Shown one piece after another: positions 44,833 to 55,134 of a stretch of DNA of 64,000 nt; the stretch's first letter is position 1, and each line of letters starts with the position of its first letter. The notes beneath the pieces are model-generated. The model ran no database searches. It was not told where the DNA came from and saw only the letters and a program-made list of their open reading frames with translations. The stretch covers positions 519,297 through 583,296 of the forward strand of contig NEED01000023.1 in the NCBI GenBank assembly GCA_002110465.1. Direction: 5' to 3'. Source of the stretch: an unicellular cyanobacterium SU2 (GTDB taxonomy: Bacteria; Cyanobacteriota; Cyanobacteriia; Cyanobacteriales; Microcystaceae). Position numbers and translations under genes: made by a program.

Positions 44833-46236
44833 TTATAATTCAATCCTTTGAAATAAAAGGCGATCACTTAGTTTTTCCAACTGTGCCGCTACCCGAATTA
44901 CTGTTAATTCATCGGCAGGTTTTCCAATTAATTGAACTCCCACAGGTAAACCCTTCTCATCTTGTCCCATGGGTAAGGTAATCCCAGGTAAACCACTCGC
45001 ATTAAAAGGAGGACAAGGGGCGATCCAATTAATAATATTTTCTACGGTTTCTTCAGGGGATAATTTAGCCCATTCTCCCACCTTGATTGGTTGTTGTAAA
45101 TAAACTGGTAAAACCAACAAATCAAAGCGATCAAAAAAGGCAACAATTTCGCGTGAAATAATCTGCATTTGATGAACTGCCTGTAAATAGTCTCCTGTGT
45201 TTCGGGCCTGTTCTCCTAACCAACAATTAAGAGGACTTAAGACTTCTAAAGGAACCCCTGAAGCAAGGACTCCTGCTTGCCAAATTCGCTTAAAAGGGTC
45301 TGTTAATTCCTGAACATCAGGACAGCCAGGTTCCACATAATGCCCCATTTCTGCTAATAATTGAACCGTCTTGTGAACCGCTTTTTTAATAACTTCTTCT
45401 GGTTCACCAAACGAGGCAACTTGAGTCGAAAAAGCAATTTTAAGTGGAGTAGAAGGTTGACGAGTAGCCGCCAAAAAAGAAATTGCAGGGGATGGCAACC
45501 AATAGGGATCTCCCGTCAAATAACCCGCCATCACATCTAATAACGCCGCCGCATCAGCCACCGTTCGTCCTAAAGGGCCATGGGTGGCAATACCGCTTTG
45601 AAAGTCCCCTACAGGGGCATTAGACACCCGCCCCCTAGAAGGTTTAATCCCTACCAAGCCACAACAGGCAGCCGGAATACGAATTGATCCTCCTCCGTCT
45701 GATCCTTGGGCAATAGGACATAACCCTGCCGCTACAGCAGCGGCCGCCCCACCACTCGACCCCCCTGCCACATAATCTTGATGCCAAGGGTTGCGGGTGG
45801 GAGGAAACCCTGGGGGTTCTGTATAGGGAAATGAGCCTAATTGAGAGGTTGCCGTTTTCCCTAAGATAATAAATCCTGCTCTTTTAATTCGTGTTACCAC
45901 TCCATCATCATAGTTAGGGATGTTATGTTTGAGGGCAGAAATTCCATAGCTTAAGGGCATTTCGGCAACCGCGTTAAGATCTTTAATCGCTGTAGGAACC
46001 CCAAAAAAAGGAGGAAGAGAATTAACCTCTGAAGTCTGGGCTAATTGTTCGGTTTTAGCTTTAGCATCGGCCATGGCTATCTCCCCTGCGACAGTAAAAA
46101 AACTACCTAATTGGGGGTTATATTGTTGAATGCGATCGAGGTAAACCTGGGTTAATTCTAGGGGAGAAATTTGGCGATCGCGGATTAATTGGGCTAATTC
46201 TAAAGCAGGTGTAAAAGCTAAATCAACGGAATTCAT
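44833..46236 (-). CDS. Amidase (amidase signature family)
   Basis: 467 residues from ATG 46236; the frame could start eight codons upstream at TTG. The Ser-cisSer-Lys triad is complete: K85 in [11 protein letters not shown]160 in [19 protein letters not shown], and S184 in [20 protein letters not shown]. Typical of GatA-like and indoleacetamide-type amidases, but not GatA itself by context. The substrate is unknown. Its upstream region (46237-46662) faces the petC promoter. Confidence 0.87.
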   Translation of the reverse strand: MNSVDLAFTPALELAQLIRDRQISPLELTQVYLDRIQQYNPQLGSFFTVAGEIAMADAKAKTEQLAQTSEVNSLPPFFGVPTAIKDLNAVAEMPLSYGISALKHNIPNYDDGVVTRIKRAGFIILGKTATSQLGSFPYTEPPGFPPTRNPWHQDYVAGGSSGGAAAAVAAGLCPIAQGSDGGGSIRIPAACCGLVGIKPSRGRVSNAPVGDFQSGIATHGPLGRTVADAAALLDVMAGYLTGDPYWLPSPAISFLAATRQPSTPLKIAFSTQVASFGEPEEVIKKAVHKTVQLLAEMGHYVEPGCPDVQELTDPFKRIWQAGVLASGVPLEVLSPLNCWLGEQARNTGDYLQAVHQMQIISREIVAFFDRFDLLVLPVYLQQPIKVGEWAKLSPEETVENIINWIAPCPPFNASGLPGITLPMGQDEKGLPVGVQLIGKPADELTVIRVAAQLEKLSDRLLFQRIEL

Positions 46237-46662
46237 GCCATATTTACAGTTAAGGATCAATTCTTAATCCTACTGGAAATTAATCAGCTAAAGATAACTT
46301 TAATCAATTTTTTGATTACCTTGAATAACAAATCACTCTGATAGAAATTATGCCCTTAGATAGTTGGAAGACAAAGATTTTATCCTTATTTCCTGCCCCT
46401 GAAATACTCATTTTATTAATTAACGGCCAAACTCACTAAGTTTTCTGGGCAAATTTCTGCGATAATTTAAAACGGACTTGTAATATATTTTCAAGGCAAG
46501 GACACAACTGCATGGCTTGATGATGCAACTTGAGTTTTCTGTGATAGTGTCCTTAATTTGGCTCAATGTTGCTATTATATCCTTTTTAAGCAGCACAGAC
46601 GAGTAACTTCTAACCCTTAACGTTAGAAGCATTGGCAAACGTAGACAAATAAACGATTGGTT
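46237..46662. promoter_or_regulatory. 426-bp region upstream of petC and the amidase gene
   Basis: Divergent spacer, AT-rich. It should hold the petCA promoter and the amidase promoter. A short minus-strand frame (46420-46713) crosses the petC start and is not accepted as a gene. GCATGGCTTGATGATGCAA (46511-46529) is an imperfect inverted repeat. No regulator box was recognised. Confidence 0.4.
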
Positions 46663-47205
46663 ATGACTCAAGTATCTGGTTCGTCCGATGTCCCCGATAT
46701 GGGGCGTCGCCAATTTATGAACTTATTGACCTTCGGAACAATTACCGGTGTAGCAGCCGGGGCATTATATCCGGTGGTTAAATATTTTATCCCCCCTTCT
46801 AGTGGTGGGGCTGGTGGTGGTGTAACTGCCAAAGATGCCCTTGGTAATGATGTTATTGCCAGCGAATTTTTAGCGACCCATAAACCAGGCGATCGCGTTT
46901 TAGCCCAAGGCTTAAAAGGCGATCCTACCTACATCGTAGTTGAAGGGGAGGAAACGCTGGCCAATTACGGAATTAATGCAGTTTGTACCCATTTAGGGTG
47001 TGTGGTTCCCTGGAATGCCAGCGAAGAAAAATTCATCTGTCCTTGTCATGGTTCCCAATACAATGCCCAAGGTAAGGTGGTGCGCGGACCTGCCCCCCTT
47101 TCCTTAGCTTTAGCCCACGCTAACGTTAATGAAGACGACAAAGTTGTTTTCAGTGAGTGGACAGAAACCGATTTCCGCACCGATGAGAACCCCTGGTGGG
47201 CCTAA
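46663..47205 (+). CDS. petC: Cytochrome b6f Rieske iron-sulfur subunit
   Basis: 180 residues from ATG 46663 ([20 protein letters not shown]); a TTG two codons upstream is less likely. One N-terminal transmembrane helix (about residues 21-43), a glycine-rich hinge (SSGGAGGGV) and the Rieske domain with CTHLGC (C108, H110, C113) and CPCHGS (C126, C128, H129). It carries electrons from plastoquinol to cytochrome f. petA follows after 65 bp in the usual cyanobacterial order. Confidence 0.97.
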   Translation: MTQVSGSSDVPDMGRRQFMNLLTFGTITGVAAGALYPVVKYFIPPSSGGAGGGVTAKDALGNDVIASEFLATHKPGDRVLAQGLKGDPTYIVVEGEETLANYGINAVCTHLGCVVPWNASEEKFICPCHGSQYNAQGKVVRGPAPLSLALAHANVNEDDKVVFSEWTETDFRTDENPWWA

Positions 47206-47270
47206 ATTCGGTGACTTTTTTCGATCCTTGGTAACGTTAACATTTAAAATTTGAGTGGTTTGACTTAGCA

Positions 47271-48257
47271 ATGAGAACACCCGATTTCTCGGCAATTTGG
47301 CAAGCAAGTAAGCAGGTTACGATGCGGATCATCTTGATCGCTTTTGCTACTTTTGCCCTTTATATTTTTAACGATGTTGCCTTTCCCCAAGGGGCAGCGG
47401 CTTATCCCTTCTGGGCGCAAGAAACCGCCCCAGAAACCCCTAGAGAAGCAACCGGACGCATTGTTTGCGCCAACTGTCACTTAGCAGAAAAGGCCGCTGA
47501 AGTGGAAATTCCCCAGTCGGTTCTACCTGATACGGTTTTTGAAGCGGTGGTGAAAATTCCTTACGATCTTGATTCCCAACAGGTGTTAGGAGATGGGTCT
47601 AAAGGGGGTCTGAATGTGGGGGCTGTCCTCATGTTACCCGAAGGCTTTAAAATTGCCCCGACCGATCGCATTCCCGAAGAAATGCAAGAAAAAATCGGTG
47701 GCCTGTACTTCCAACCCTACCGTGAAGACCAAGAAAATGTAGTTCTCGTCGGACCCTTACCTGGGGATCAATATCAAGAGATTGTTTTCCCAGTTTTATC
47801 GCCTAATCCGGCAACTGATAAAACTGTGAACTTTGGCAAATATCCTGTTCACTTAGGGGCTAACCGCGGTCGGGGTCAAATTTATCCTACCGGACAATCG
47901 AGTAATAATAACGTCTTCAAAGCGTCCCAAGCTGGAACGGTTTCTGCTATCAGTCAAGATGAGGCTGGCGGTTACAGTGTTACCCTGGCGACGGCTGATG
48001 GTGATGTTGTAGAAACAATTCCCGCAGGTCCTGAATTGATTGTCTCTGAAGGACAACAAGTGGCCGCAGGAGAAGCCCTCACCAGCAATCCTAATGTGGG
48101 CGGTTTTGGACAAAAAGACACGGAAGTTGTCCTACAAAGTCCAGCGCGAATTAAATGGTTAGTGATCTTCTTAGCAGGAATTATGTTAGCTCAAATTCTG
48201 TTAGTCATTAAGAAGAAACAAGTCGAAAGGGTTCAAGCAGCCGAGATGAATTTCTAA
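47271..48257 (+). CDS. petA: Cytochrome f
   Basis: 328 residues. Signal peptide (about residues 1-44, hydrophobic FATFALYIF) with mature N-terminus at Y45 (YPFWAQ), whose amino group is the haem ligand. The haem site CANCH is at 66-70. Domains with [11 protein letters not shown] follow, and a C-terminal helix ([20 protein letters not shown]) anchors it in the thylakoid. ATG 47271. The transcript ends at the hairpin 48298. Confidence 0.97.
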   Translation: MRTPDFSAIWQASKQVTMRIILIAFATFALYIFNDVAFPQGAAAYPFWAQETAPETPREATGRIVCANCHLAEKAAEVEIPQSVLPDTVFEAVVKIPYDLDSQQVLGDGSKGGLNVGAVLMLPEGFKIAPTDRIPEEMQEKIGGLYFQPYREDQENVVLVGPLPGDQYQEIVFPVLSPNPATDKTVNFGKYPVHLGANRGRGQIYPTGQSSNNNVFKASQAGTVSAISQDEAGGYSVTLATADGDVVETIPAGPELIVSEGQQVAAGEALTSNPNVGGFGQKDTEVVLQSPARIKWLVIFLAGIMLAQILLVIKKKQVERVQAAEMNF

Positions 48258-48297
48258 GCTTCCTTGTAACTTTTTCAATCCTTAAATAACTTGTTTT

Positions 48298-48324
48298 AGA
48301 CAGGCTTCTGGCCTGTCTATTTTA
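48298..48324 (+). terminator. Terminator of petCA
   Basis: AGACAGGC (48298-48305), loop TTCTG, GCCTGTCT (48311-48318), followed by ATTTTATT. Perfect 8-bp stem 40 bp after the petA stop. Confidence 0.8.
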
Positions 48325-48372
48325 TTGTGTTTGATGGTAAAATTTTATTACTTTGATAAAAGCTATTCTAGT

Positions 48373-49716
48373 TTAACGAGTATAAATTTGTTCAAATTGG
48401 GTTTGTATTTTTCGAGCTAATACCATTACTATCAAAGCCACTAAAGATAAAGAAACGGTGGTTACTTTGAACCCATAAGAGTTTGATAATAGGGTAATTG
48501 CAGCCAAAGCTATGGCTATTCCTAGGGCGATTTTTTGTACTCTTTGAGTATTCTTATAAGCCTGATTACACGAATGACATAATTGGGTATGGCGACTAAA
48601 ACGATCAAAAGTCATGGGAGTTTCATGGGAAATTTCTGGACGTTTTGCCGTAGTGTAACCCTCATAGCTAGGTAAATCAGTCCCATACCTATCTAACCAT
48701 TTGCGGTATTCTAGTACAAAAACATCAGAAGTTTTTAGCGGTAAAAACACTTCTTTGAGAGTTTTACCAGAATTTTCTACATAAACAGCCTCAGACAAAA
48801 TCAAAAATAAATCTTCTTCTAATACTTTATTTTGACGTATATGTTCTAGCCATCGGGGTTGCCATTTAAACCAACGGGGGAACAAGTTTCTTCCATAGCG
48901 TCTGACAAACACCCGAGTCCGATTTTTCCCTAAAGGCAAAAAATAAATCATTATTCCGCCTAATTTCCCAAATTTTTGCAAATTAAAATCATAGCAAAGT
49001 AAGTAGGGAGCAATATATTCTAACTGTGTCCAAGGTGCATTAGAACCAGCATTCATCCCCCGATATTGCCCGCTAAAACCTCGATGAGAAACGCTTTTTA
49101 CTTCCATTTCTAAAGGGGCTGCACTTAGTCTTGTTACGCCTAATTCTGTGCCATCATGACTGATAGGAACATGAGCCGGATCTACTCCATTTTCAATCAA
49201 ATAGGTATAGTCAGCAGGAAGATCAATCACTGTATCAATACAAAAAACTCCATCTTCTTGCAAAATATCCATTTTGGGCAATTTTCCTTTATCCATTGCT
49301 TCTGGTTGTCCACGCCAGATCCAAACTATTCCTTGATGTTCTACCACTGGAAAAGAGTGAATACAAGCATTTCGAGGAATTTTTGCTCCTGTTTCTAATT
49401 GGGGAATATGGACACATTCACCTTGACGATTGAATTGCCAACCATGATATAAACATTCAAGTTTCCCTTCAATTAATTGTCCCTCGGATAATTTTGCTGC
49501 ACGATGGGAACAGCGATCGCTAACACAGCCAATTTTTCCTGTCTGATCACGAAAGAGGACTAAGGGTTCATCAAAGAGAGAAAAACGGTATGGATGATTA
49601 TTCTCAAAATCTTGGATAAAAGTGACCGGATACCAATAGTTTTTCCAATCAAAGGATTCTTCGGTTTCGAGATCAATAGTAGTATCGATAGGAGATTGAT
49701 TTTGTGTAATAGTCAT
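48373..49716 (-). CDS. Rieske oxygenase of the pheophorbide a oxygenase (PaO/LLS1) family
   Basis: 447 residues. The Rieske domain has CSH at 69-71 and CLYH at 88-91. The mononuclear iron motif is NGVDPAHVPISH (D179, H182, H187), followed by the PaO-type C-terminal domain. Near the end CHSC (C380, C383) precedes two transmembrane helices (about 395-412 and 418-437). This CxxC is also found in plant PaO, Tic55 and PTC52, where it is a thioredoxin target. The substrate in cyanobacteria is unknown, so the name is the family, not a reaction. Confidence 0.85.
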   Translation of the reverse strand: MTITQNQSPIDTTIDLETEESFDWKNYWYPVTFIQDFENNHPYRFSLFDEPLVLFRDQTGKIGCVSDRCSHRAAKLSEGQLIEGKLECLYHGWQFNRQGECVHIPQLETGAKIPRNACIHSFPVVEHQGIVWIWRGQPEAMDKGKLPKMDILQEDGVFCIDTVIDLPADYTYLIENGVDPAHVPISHDGTELGVTRLSAAPLEMEVKSVSHRGFSGQYRGMNAGSNAPWTQLEYIAPYLLCYDFNLQKFGKLGGIMIYFLPLGKNRTRVFVRRYGRNLFPRWFKWQPRWLEHIRQNKVLEEDLFLILSEAVYVENSGKTLKEVFLPLKTSDVFVLEYRKWLDRYGTDLPSYEGYTTAKRPEISHETPMTFDRFSRHTQLCHSCNQAYKNTQRVQKIALGIAIALAAITLLSNSYGFKVTTVSLSLVALIVMVLARKIQTQFEQIYTR

Positions 49717-49764
49717 AAGAATTTATTATTCAAAATAGTAATTGTTAATTATACTTACTTCTAA

Positions 49765-49789
49765 CCTGTGAGGGCTAAAGCTCCAACTA
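49765..49789 (-). repeat. Dispersed repeat copy 4 (inverted)
   Basis: CTGTGAGGGCTAAAGCTCCA and five more bases (49765-49789) match the reverse complement form of the 30306 repeat, with TACGAAC 24 bases downstream (49813-49819). It is located just upstream of the Rieske oxygenase gene. Confidence 0.55.
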
Positions 49790-49823
49790 CTTGCTACTGA
49801 GCGAAGCCGAAGTACGAACTTTT

Positions 49824-51161
49824 CTATTTTACTTTTAAGCAAGTTTGAATTAGTTCTTCAATCCCAGTAACTGGAAAAATTCCAATGTCTAATTGTTTCC
49901 CTAAGTCTTCAACTGTCATATCATCTAAAAAACAAGTATCGTTATGTTTAAGCATAATTGAAGGTAGTAAAATTCCATTTCCTAGATCTTTTCCTTGTAA
50001 TTGAGTTAATAAATCTTCTCCTGTTAATAATCCTGTTACTGTTGTTTCTTGACCCCAATAATGACTCTGCAATGCTTCTAAATTAATCGTTAACCCATCG
50101 ACTTTGTTCAGTTGTTTAACCAGGGATTGAAAAGCCTTTTCCACTGCATTACCTACTACCCAAGTTAAGGTAACTGGAACTTCAACTTTTGCAGGTAATA
50201 ACCGTTTTGCTGTTGTTTCAAATTCCTTGAGAAACTGACAAATTGAACCAACTCCATTACCAATTTGCGGATAATCCTCATAGTGAGATTCTGGAGGTAA
50301 TTCTTCTTGTCCAATTAGAAACCATTCATCAGCTAACCAAGCAAAATTACTGTTAAATTTATGAGAGAATTCTTTTTGTAAAGATTGAACTTGTTTAATA
50401 ACTTCTCTAGCCTTACTTTTAGTAACTGGAATTAATTCATCTTCTGAAGGACGAAAGCGAGTTAATCCTACCGGAACTACCGCAGCAGAGATAATTGTTG
50501 GAATATCTCCTTGATGGAATGAAGCTAAATCAGTGAGGGTTTTTTCTAAGTGAATACCATCATTAATTCCTGGACAGACCACCACTTGAGCATGAATTTG
50601 TAATTGTCTTTCTTGAAACCATTTAAACTGTTCTATAATTTGTCCCGCGCGAGTATTTTTTAATAAATGAATCCTGACTTCTGGTTCGGTTGCATGGACA
50701 GAAACATAAAGGGGAGAAAGACGCATTTTTTCAATACGTTCCCATTCTTTAGAAGATAAATTAGTTAGGGTTAAATAACTACCATAAAGAAAGCTCAAAC
50801 GATAGTCATCATCTTTTAAATATAAACTATCTCTTTTGCCTGGGGGTTGTTGATCAATAAAACAAAAAGGACAATGATTATTGCATTGAATTAACCCATC
50901 AAATAAGGCAGTTTCAAACTCTAATCCTAAATCATCATCATAGTCTTTTTCAATATCTACATGATGGGTTTTTCCTTTGGTATCAACTACTTCTAATTCT
51001 AAAAATTCATCCGCACACAAAAACTGATAATCTATTAAATCACGCAGTTTAACGCCATTAATAGACACTAAAGAATCCCCCGCTTCAAAGCCAATTTCTT
51101 GAGCGATAGAATTGGGGATAACGAAGCTAATTTTAGCAGGACGAATGGAAGAATGAGTCAT
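49824..51161 (-). CDS. TIGR03279-family radical-SAM-like protein (PDZ + DUF512)
   Basis: 445 residues, a family restricted to cyanobacteria and relatives. The first 60 residues form a PDZ-like domain (NSIAQEIGFEAGDSLVSING). The radical SAM-like cysteines are CNNHCPFC (C93, C97, C100). The rest contains PTIISAAVVPVGLTRFRPSE and the DUF512 segment (PPESHYEDYPQIGNGVGSIC). Function unknown. It begins 30 bp from the ExoD gene on the same strand and could be co-transcribed. Confidence 0.88.
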   Translation of the reverse strand: MTHSSIRPAKISFVIPNSIAQEIGFEAGDSLVSINGVKLRDLIDYQFLCADEFLELEVVDTKGKTHHVDIEKDYDDDLGLEFETALFDGLIQCNNHCPFCFIDQQPPGKRDSLYLKDDDYRLSFLYGSYLTLTNLSSKEWERIEKMRLSPLYVSVHATEPEVRIHLLKNTRAGQIIEQFKWFQERQLQIHAQVVVCPGINDGIHLEKTLTDLASFHQGDIPTIISAAVVPVGLTRFRPSEDELIPVTKSKAREVIKQVQSLQKEFSHKFNSNFAWLADEWFLIGQEELPPESHYEDYPQIGNGVGSICQFLKEFETTAKRLLPAKVEVPVTLTWVVGNAVEKAFQSLVKQLNKVDGLTINLEALQSHYWGQETTVTGLLTGEDLLTQLQGKDLGNGILLPSIMLKHNDTCFLDDMTVEDLGKQLDIGIFPVTGIEELIQTCLKVK

Positions 51162-51191
51162 GATCTAAGTTGATAGGCAATCGTGTTAAGT

Positions 51192-51815
51192 TTAACCCCC
51201 TAAAGACCCTTTGATAACGTCAATAATTCCTTTAACAGCTTCTTTTCCTATAAAGATGATCAGGGTTGACATAGTACCAGCAATTAAACAGATAACCAGT
51301 CCTCCTAGACTAATAAATCCATCATCTTCTTGTAATCCAAACGCCGTTACAAAAATTCCAATCGCGGGTAATGTATTAGTCCCAGGAATGGGAATCATCA
51401 TGGAAATAGACATTAACGCGATCGCCACCCCGATAATCACTCTTCCTGGTAAACTGGCACAAATATAGGTCATCCGGGGGCGAGTGAGTGCCTCAATTCT
51501 TCTTAACCAAGGAAGTCCTTTTTCCAGAAATTTCTGAACGGTTTCTAGTTTTATTGACCCCTTCATCATTTTTTCAGGCAACCAGGGAACTTTAGACCCA
51601 GCAATTAGTTGGACTGCTAAGAGAAACATTAAAATCCCAAAAGGGATAGAATAACCAGGGGCAGGAACAGGTAAGGCAGAAGGCAGAGAAAGAATAACAA
51701 ATAAAAAGCCAAAGATTCGCTCTCCAGCTAAGGTTAAAATATCAGAAAGTTTAATATCTGAAGATCTTTCTTCTTCAAAAAAATACCGCTCTAACTCTAC
51801 AGAAAGTTTTGCCAT
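51192..51815 (-). CDS. ExoD family membrane protein
   Basis: 207 residues with the ExoD/YbbM-type pattern: two or three transmembrane hairpins (IFGFLFVILSLPSALPVPAP; VIIGVAIALMSISMMIPIPG; GGLVICLIAGTMSTLIIFIG). The conserved LPSALPVPAPGYS is intact. ExoD affects exopolysaccharide production in rhizobia; here the role is unknown. It sits 30 bp before the TIGR03279 gene in transcription order. Confidence 0.8.
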   Translation of the reverse strand: MAKLSVELERYFFEEERSSDIKLSDILTLAGERIFGFLFVILSLPSALPVPAPGYSIPFGILMFLLAVQLIAGSKVPWLPEKMMKGSIKLETVQKFLEKGLPWLRRIEALTRPRMTYICASLPGRVIIGVAIALMSISMMIPIPGTNTLPAIGIFVTAFGLQEDDGFISLGGLVICLIAGTMSTLIIFIGKEAVKGIIDVIKGSLGG

Positions 51816-51877
51816 ATTGTATTGATGTTATTAGAAAGTAACTATTAACTATTAATTATTAACTATAAATCACTAGG

Positions 51878-51894
51878 GGTGGGAATAACCCACC
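51878..51894 (-). terminator. Hairpin after ahcY
   Basis: GGTGGG, loop AATAA, CCCACC (51878-51894), 10 bp beyond the ahcY stop on the minus strand. Resembles the hairpin at 22764. Confidence 0.6.
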
Positions 51895-51903
51895 CACCAT
51901 TAA

Positions 51904-53217
<1,314 letters not shown>

Positions 53218-53275
53218 CTAACTTAAGTTAACACTTTCTCAGAGGGTTTTTAATATCAAAAACTTCTAATGTACC

Positions 53276-54430
53276 CTAATTAGAAGGAGATGGGGGGGGT
53301 TGGGGAGAATCTTCTACCCGAAAGGAAGGAATAAAAGATGGAGAAGATTGATTCCGTTCTGATGGGGGTATCATTGGAGGCGGCAGGGGATCAAACAGTA
53401 GGTAAGGAGAGAGTACCTCTTCTTGGTCAGCACGAACTTCTCGTAATTCACTAGCGCGAAAAACCAGTCTAAATCTTTTTCCTAAGTACCGTTCGAGCAA
53501 AGTTTCCACTAGACGAACTTGATTGGGGGTAACGGGATTTTCTGCATTTTCTAGAACGGTTAAAAATACGGTGGGAGCTTTTTTGCTCCAAGGAACCCGT
53601 GGCCAATGAACCTGAAATTTAATTAATTCGGTTTGTTGACCAACCGTAATTGTTTTATTTTGGAGAATTTTTTTGATCTCGGCTTCAAATCGCTCCTCTT
53701 GAATCAGATTCCAAAAGCTAATAAACAAGGGAAAAACCAGCAGGCCTGTCATGGTGAAAAATCCCCCTAGGGCTTTTCCCGTTCGACCATAATCGAGGTG
53801 ATAGCCCCCCAACGTAAAGACAAACACGCATGATAGGGTAATTCCTAATAAGTTGGTTAAATACAGAAGAAATGAGCCACTACTGAGTTGCCAGTCCTGT
53901 TGAGACAGGGCAATCCCCACGACACACAACGGAGGCATTAAGGCCACAGAAATTGCCGTTCCTGCCAAGGCATCACTAATTTTTCGCTGAATTTTAGCAA
54001 AGCCACTAATCCCGCCGGCCATCACCGCCACTCCTAAATCGGCTAAATTGGGTTGAGTTCGTGCTAAGATTTCTGAGCCAAATGAAGCTGACGGAACCCC
54101 AAATAACGCTCCTACCATTCCTGACATCAAAATAGAAATCAAGGTACCAAGACTTAGGGTTAATAAGCTTGTTCTTAAGAGTTTTTCATCCGTATCCAAG
54201 GCACCAAGAGCTAATGCCCGTAATGGTAGCATCAAGGGTGCGATCAACATTGCTCCAATAATCACGGCAGCACTGTTCATCAGTAGCCCCAAACTGGCAA
54301 TAATACAAGAACTGAAGGTTAAAACTAAAAAATTACTATCTAGTTGGGCTTCTTCTAGGAGTTCTTGGCGTAATTTATCTAAGACTTCTATCGAAACTCG
54401 TTGTATTTTCTCTTTAATCCAACTTTTCAT
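53276..54430 (-). CDS. DUF389 family membrane protein
   Basis: 384 residues. Five or six transmembrane helices (FLVLTFSSCIIASLGLLMNS; AVIIGAMLIAPLMLPLRALA; LLTLSLGTLISILMSGMVGA; AISVALMPPLCVVGIAL; LLYLTNLLGITLSCVFVFTL) carry the DUF389 signature; the last 150 residues are soluble and proline-rich at the end (PPPMIPPSERNQSSPSF). Function unknown. It stands alone, divergent from the ORF at 54708. Confidence 0.85.
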   Translation of the reverse strand: MKSWIKEKIQRVSIEVLDKLRQELLEEAQLDSNFLVLTFSSCIIASLGLLMNSAAVIIGAMLIAPLMLPLRALALGALDTDEKLLRTSLLTLSLGTLISILMSGMVGALFGVPSASFGSEILARTQPNLADLGVAVMAGGISGFAKIQRKISDALAGTAISVALMPPLCVVGIALSQQDWQLSSGSFLLYLTNLLGITLSCVFVFTLGGYHLDYGRTGKALGGFFTMTGLLVFPLFISFWNLIQEERFEAEIKKILQNKTITVGQQTELIKFQVHWPRVPWSKKAPTVFLTVLENAENPVTPNQVRLVETLLERYLGKRFRLVFRASELREVRADQEEVLSPYLLFDPLPPPMIPPSERNQSSPSFIPSFRVEDSPQPPPSPSN

Positions 54431-54707
54431 AGGTTAACTCTAACTACCCTATAATTGAGGTTCATGAGATAGATATTAATTAATCCTTTAGGATAACTTT
54501 AACGTACCTAAATCATTACAATTATCAAGAAAGAATAAATAATATTTTTTTAAGTCTATTCCTTGTCATAACCCAAAAAAAAACTAAAAATTTGCCTCAA
54601 ATCCCTAGTTTGGCTTCTATAGTATTAGTTGTTTGGCTCGTCCTGTTAAGTACAGCTTCAATCGTTGTTCTACTTGTTTTTTACGGAAATCTTTATTTTT
54701 GTAAGCT

Positions 54708-54986
54708 ATGACCCAAAAAGGTAAAATTTACTGTTTTCAAGCAGATTATCAAGCATCAACTAATTTTGATGAAACTCGCATTCCTGATTGGTTATCCCTT
54801 AATGTTAACTGGCAAGGTTATTGCATTTCAACAGTTCCGTGGGTGGCTGATGTTGCCAGGATTTTAGGTATTTTACCTATTGAGGATACTCCTGAAGAGT
54901 GGATTAATTATTTGGAAAGTTTAGGATTGAAAGGGGTTACTCAGAAGTGTTGCGAAGCTTTTTTTGAGGATAGGTTATATTACTAA
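54708..54986 (+). CDS. Hypothetical protein, unassigned (92 residues)
   Basis: ATG 54708. MTQKGKIYCFQADYQASTNF, then DETRIPDWLSLNVNWQGYCI, EWINYLESLGLKGVTQKCCE. It is rich in Trp, Tyr and acidic residues, with three cysteines after position 40, one CC pair (residues 83-84). I recognise no family. It starts with an ATGA overlap onto the end of a short hydrophobic frame (about 54592-54710), and is followed by a heptanucleotide repeat array. Confidence 0.5.
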   Translation: MTQKGKIYCFQADYQASTNFDETRIPDWLSLNVNWQGYCISTVPWVADVARILGILPIEDTPEEWINYLESLGLKGVTQKCCEAFFEDRLYY

Positions 54987-55012
54987 AATGGACGGGAAAT
55001 AAAGAAAGTTTA

Positions 55013-55051
55013 GAATGAAGAATGAAGAATGAAGAATGAAGAATGAAGAAT
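55013..55051 (+). repeat. Heptanucleotide tandem repeat GAATGAA
   Basis: Five perfect copies of GAATGAA (55013-55047) plus a partial copy. Typical cyanobacterial short tandem repeat (STRR). Confidence 0.9.
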
Positions 55052-55100
55052 AAATTTTGAGCTTGACTATTTATTAATATAAAGCTTTAGTGATTATTTT

Positions 55101-55134
55101 TTCTAAATTCTAAATTCTAAATTCTAAATTCTAA
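55101..55134. repeat. Heptanucleotide tandem repeat TTCTAAA running into the SNF2 stop codon
   Basis: Four copies of TTCTAAA (55101-55128) plus a partial copy; its last bases (55131-55133, read on the minus strand as TAG) supply the stop codon of the helicase gene. Similar ATTCTAAATTC stretches occur near 26280-26310. Confidence 0.85.

Noticed and set aside
46420-46713. 97-codon minus-strand frame across the petC start
   Set aside because: Covers the petC leader and start in antisense; no similarity.
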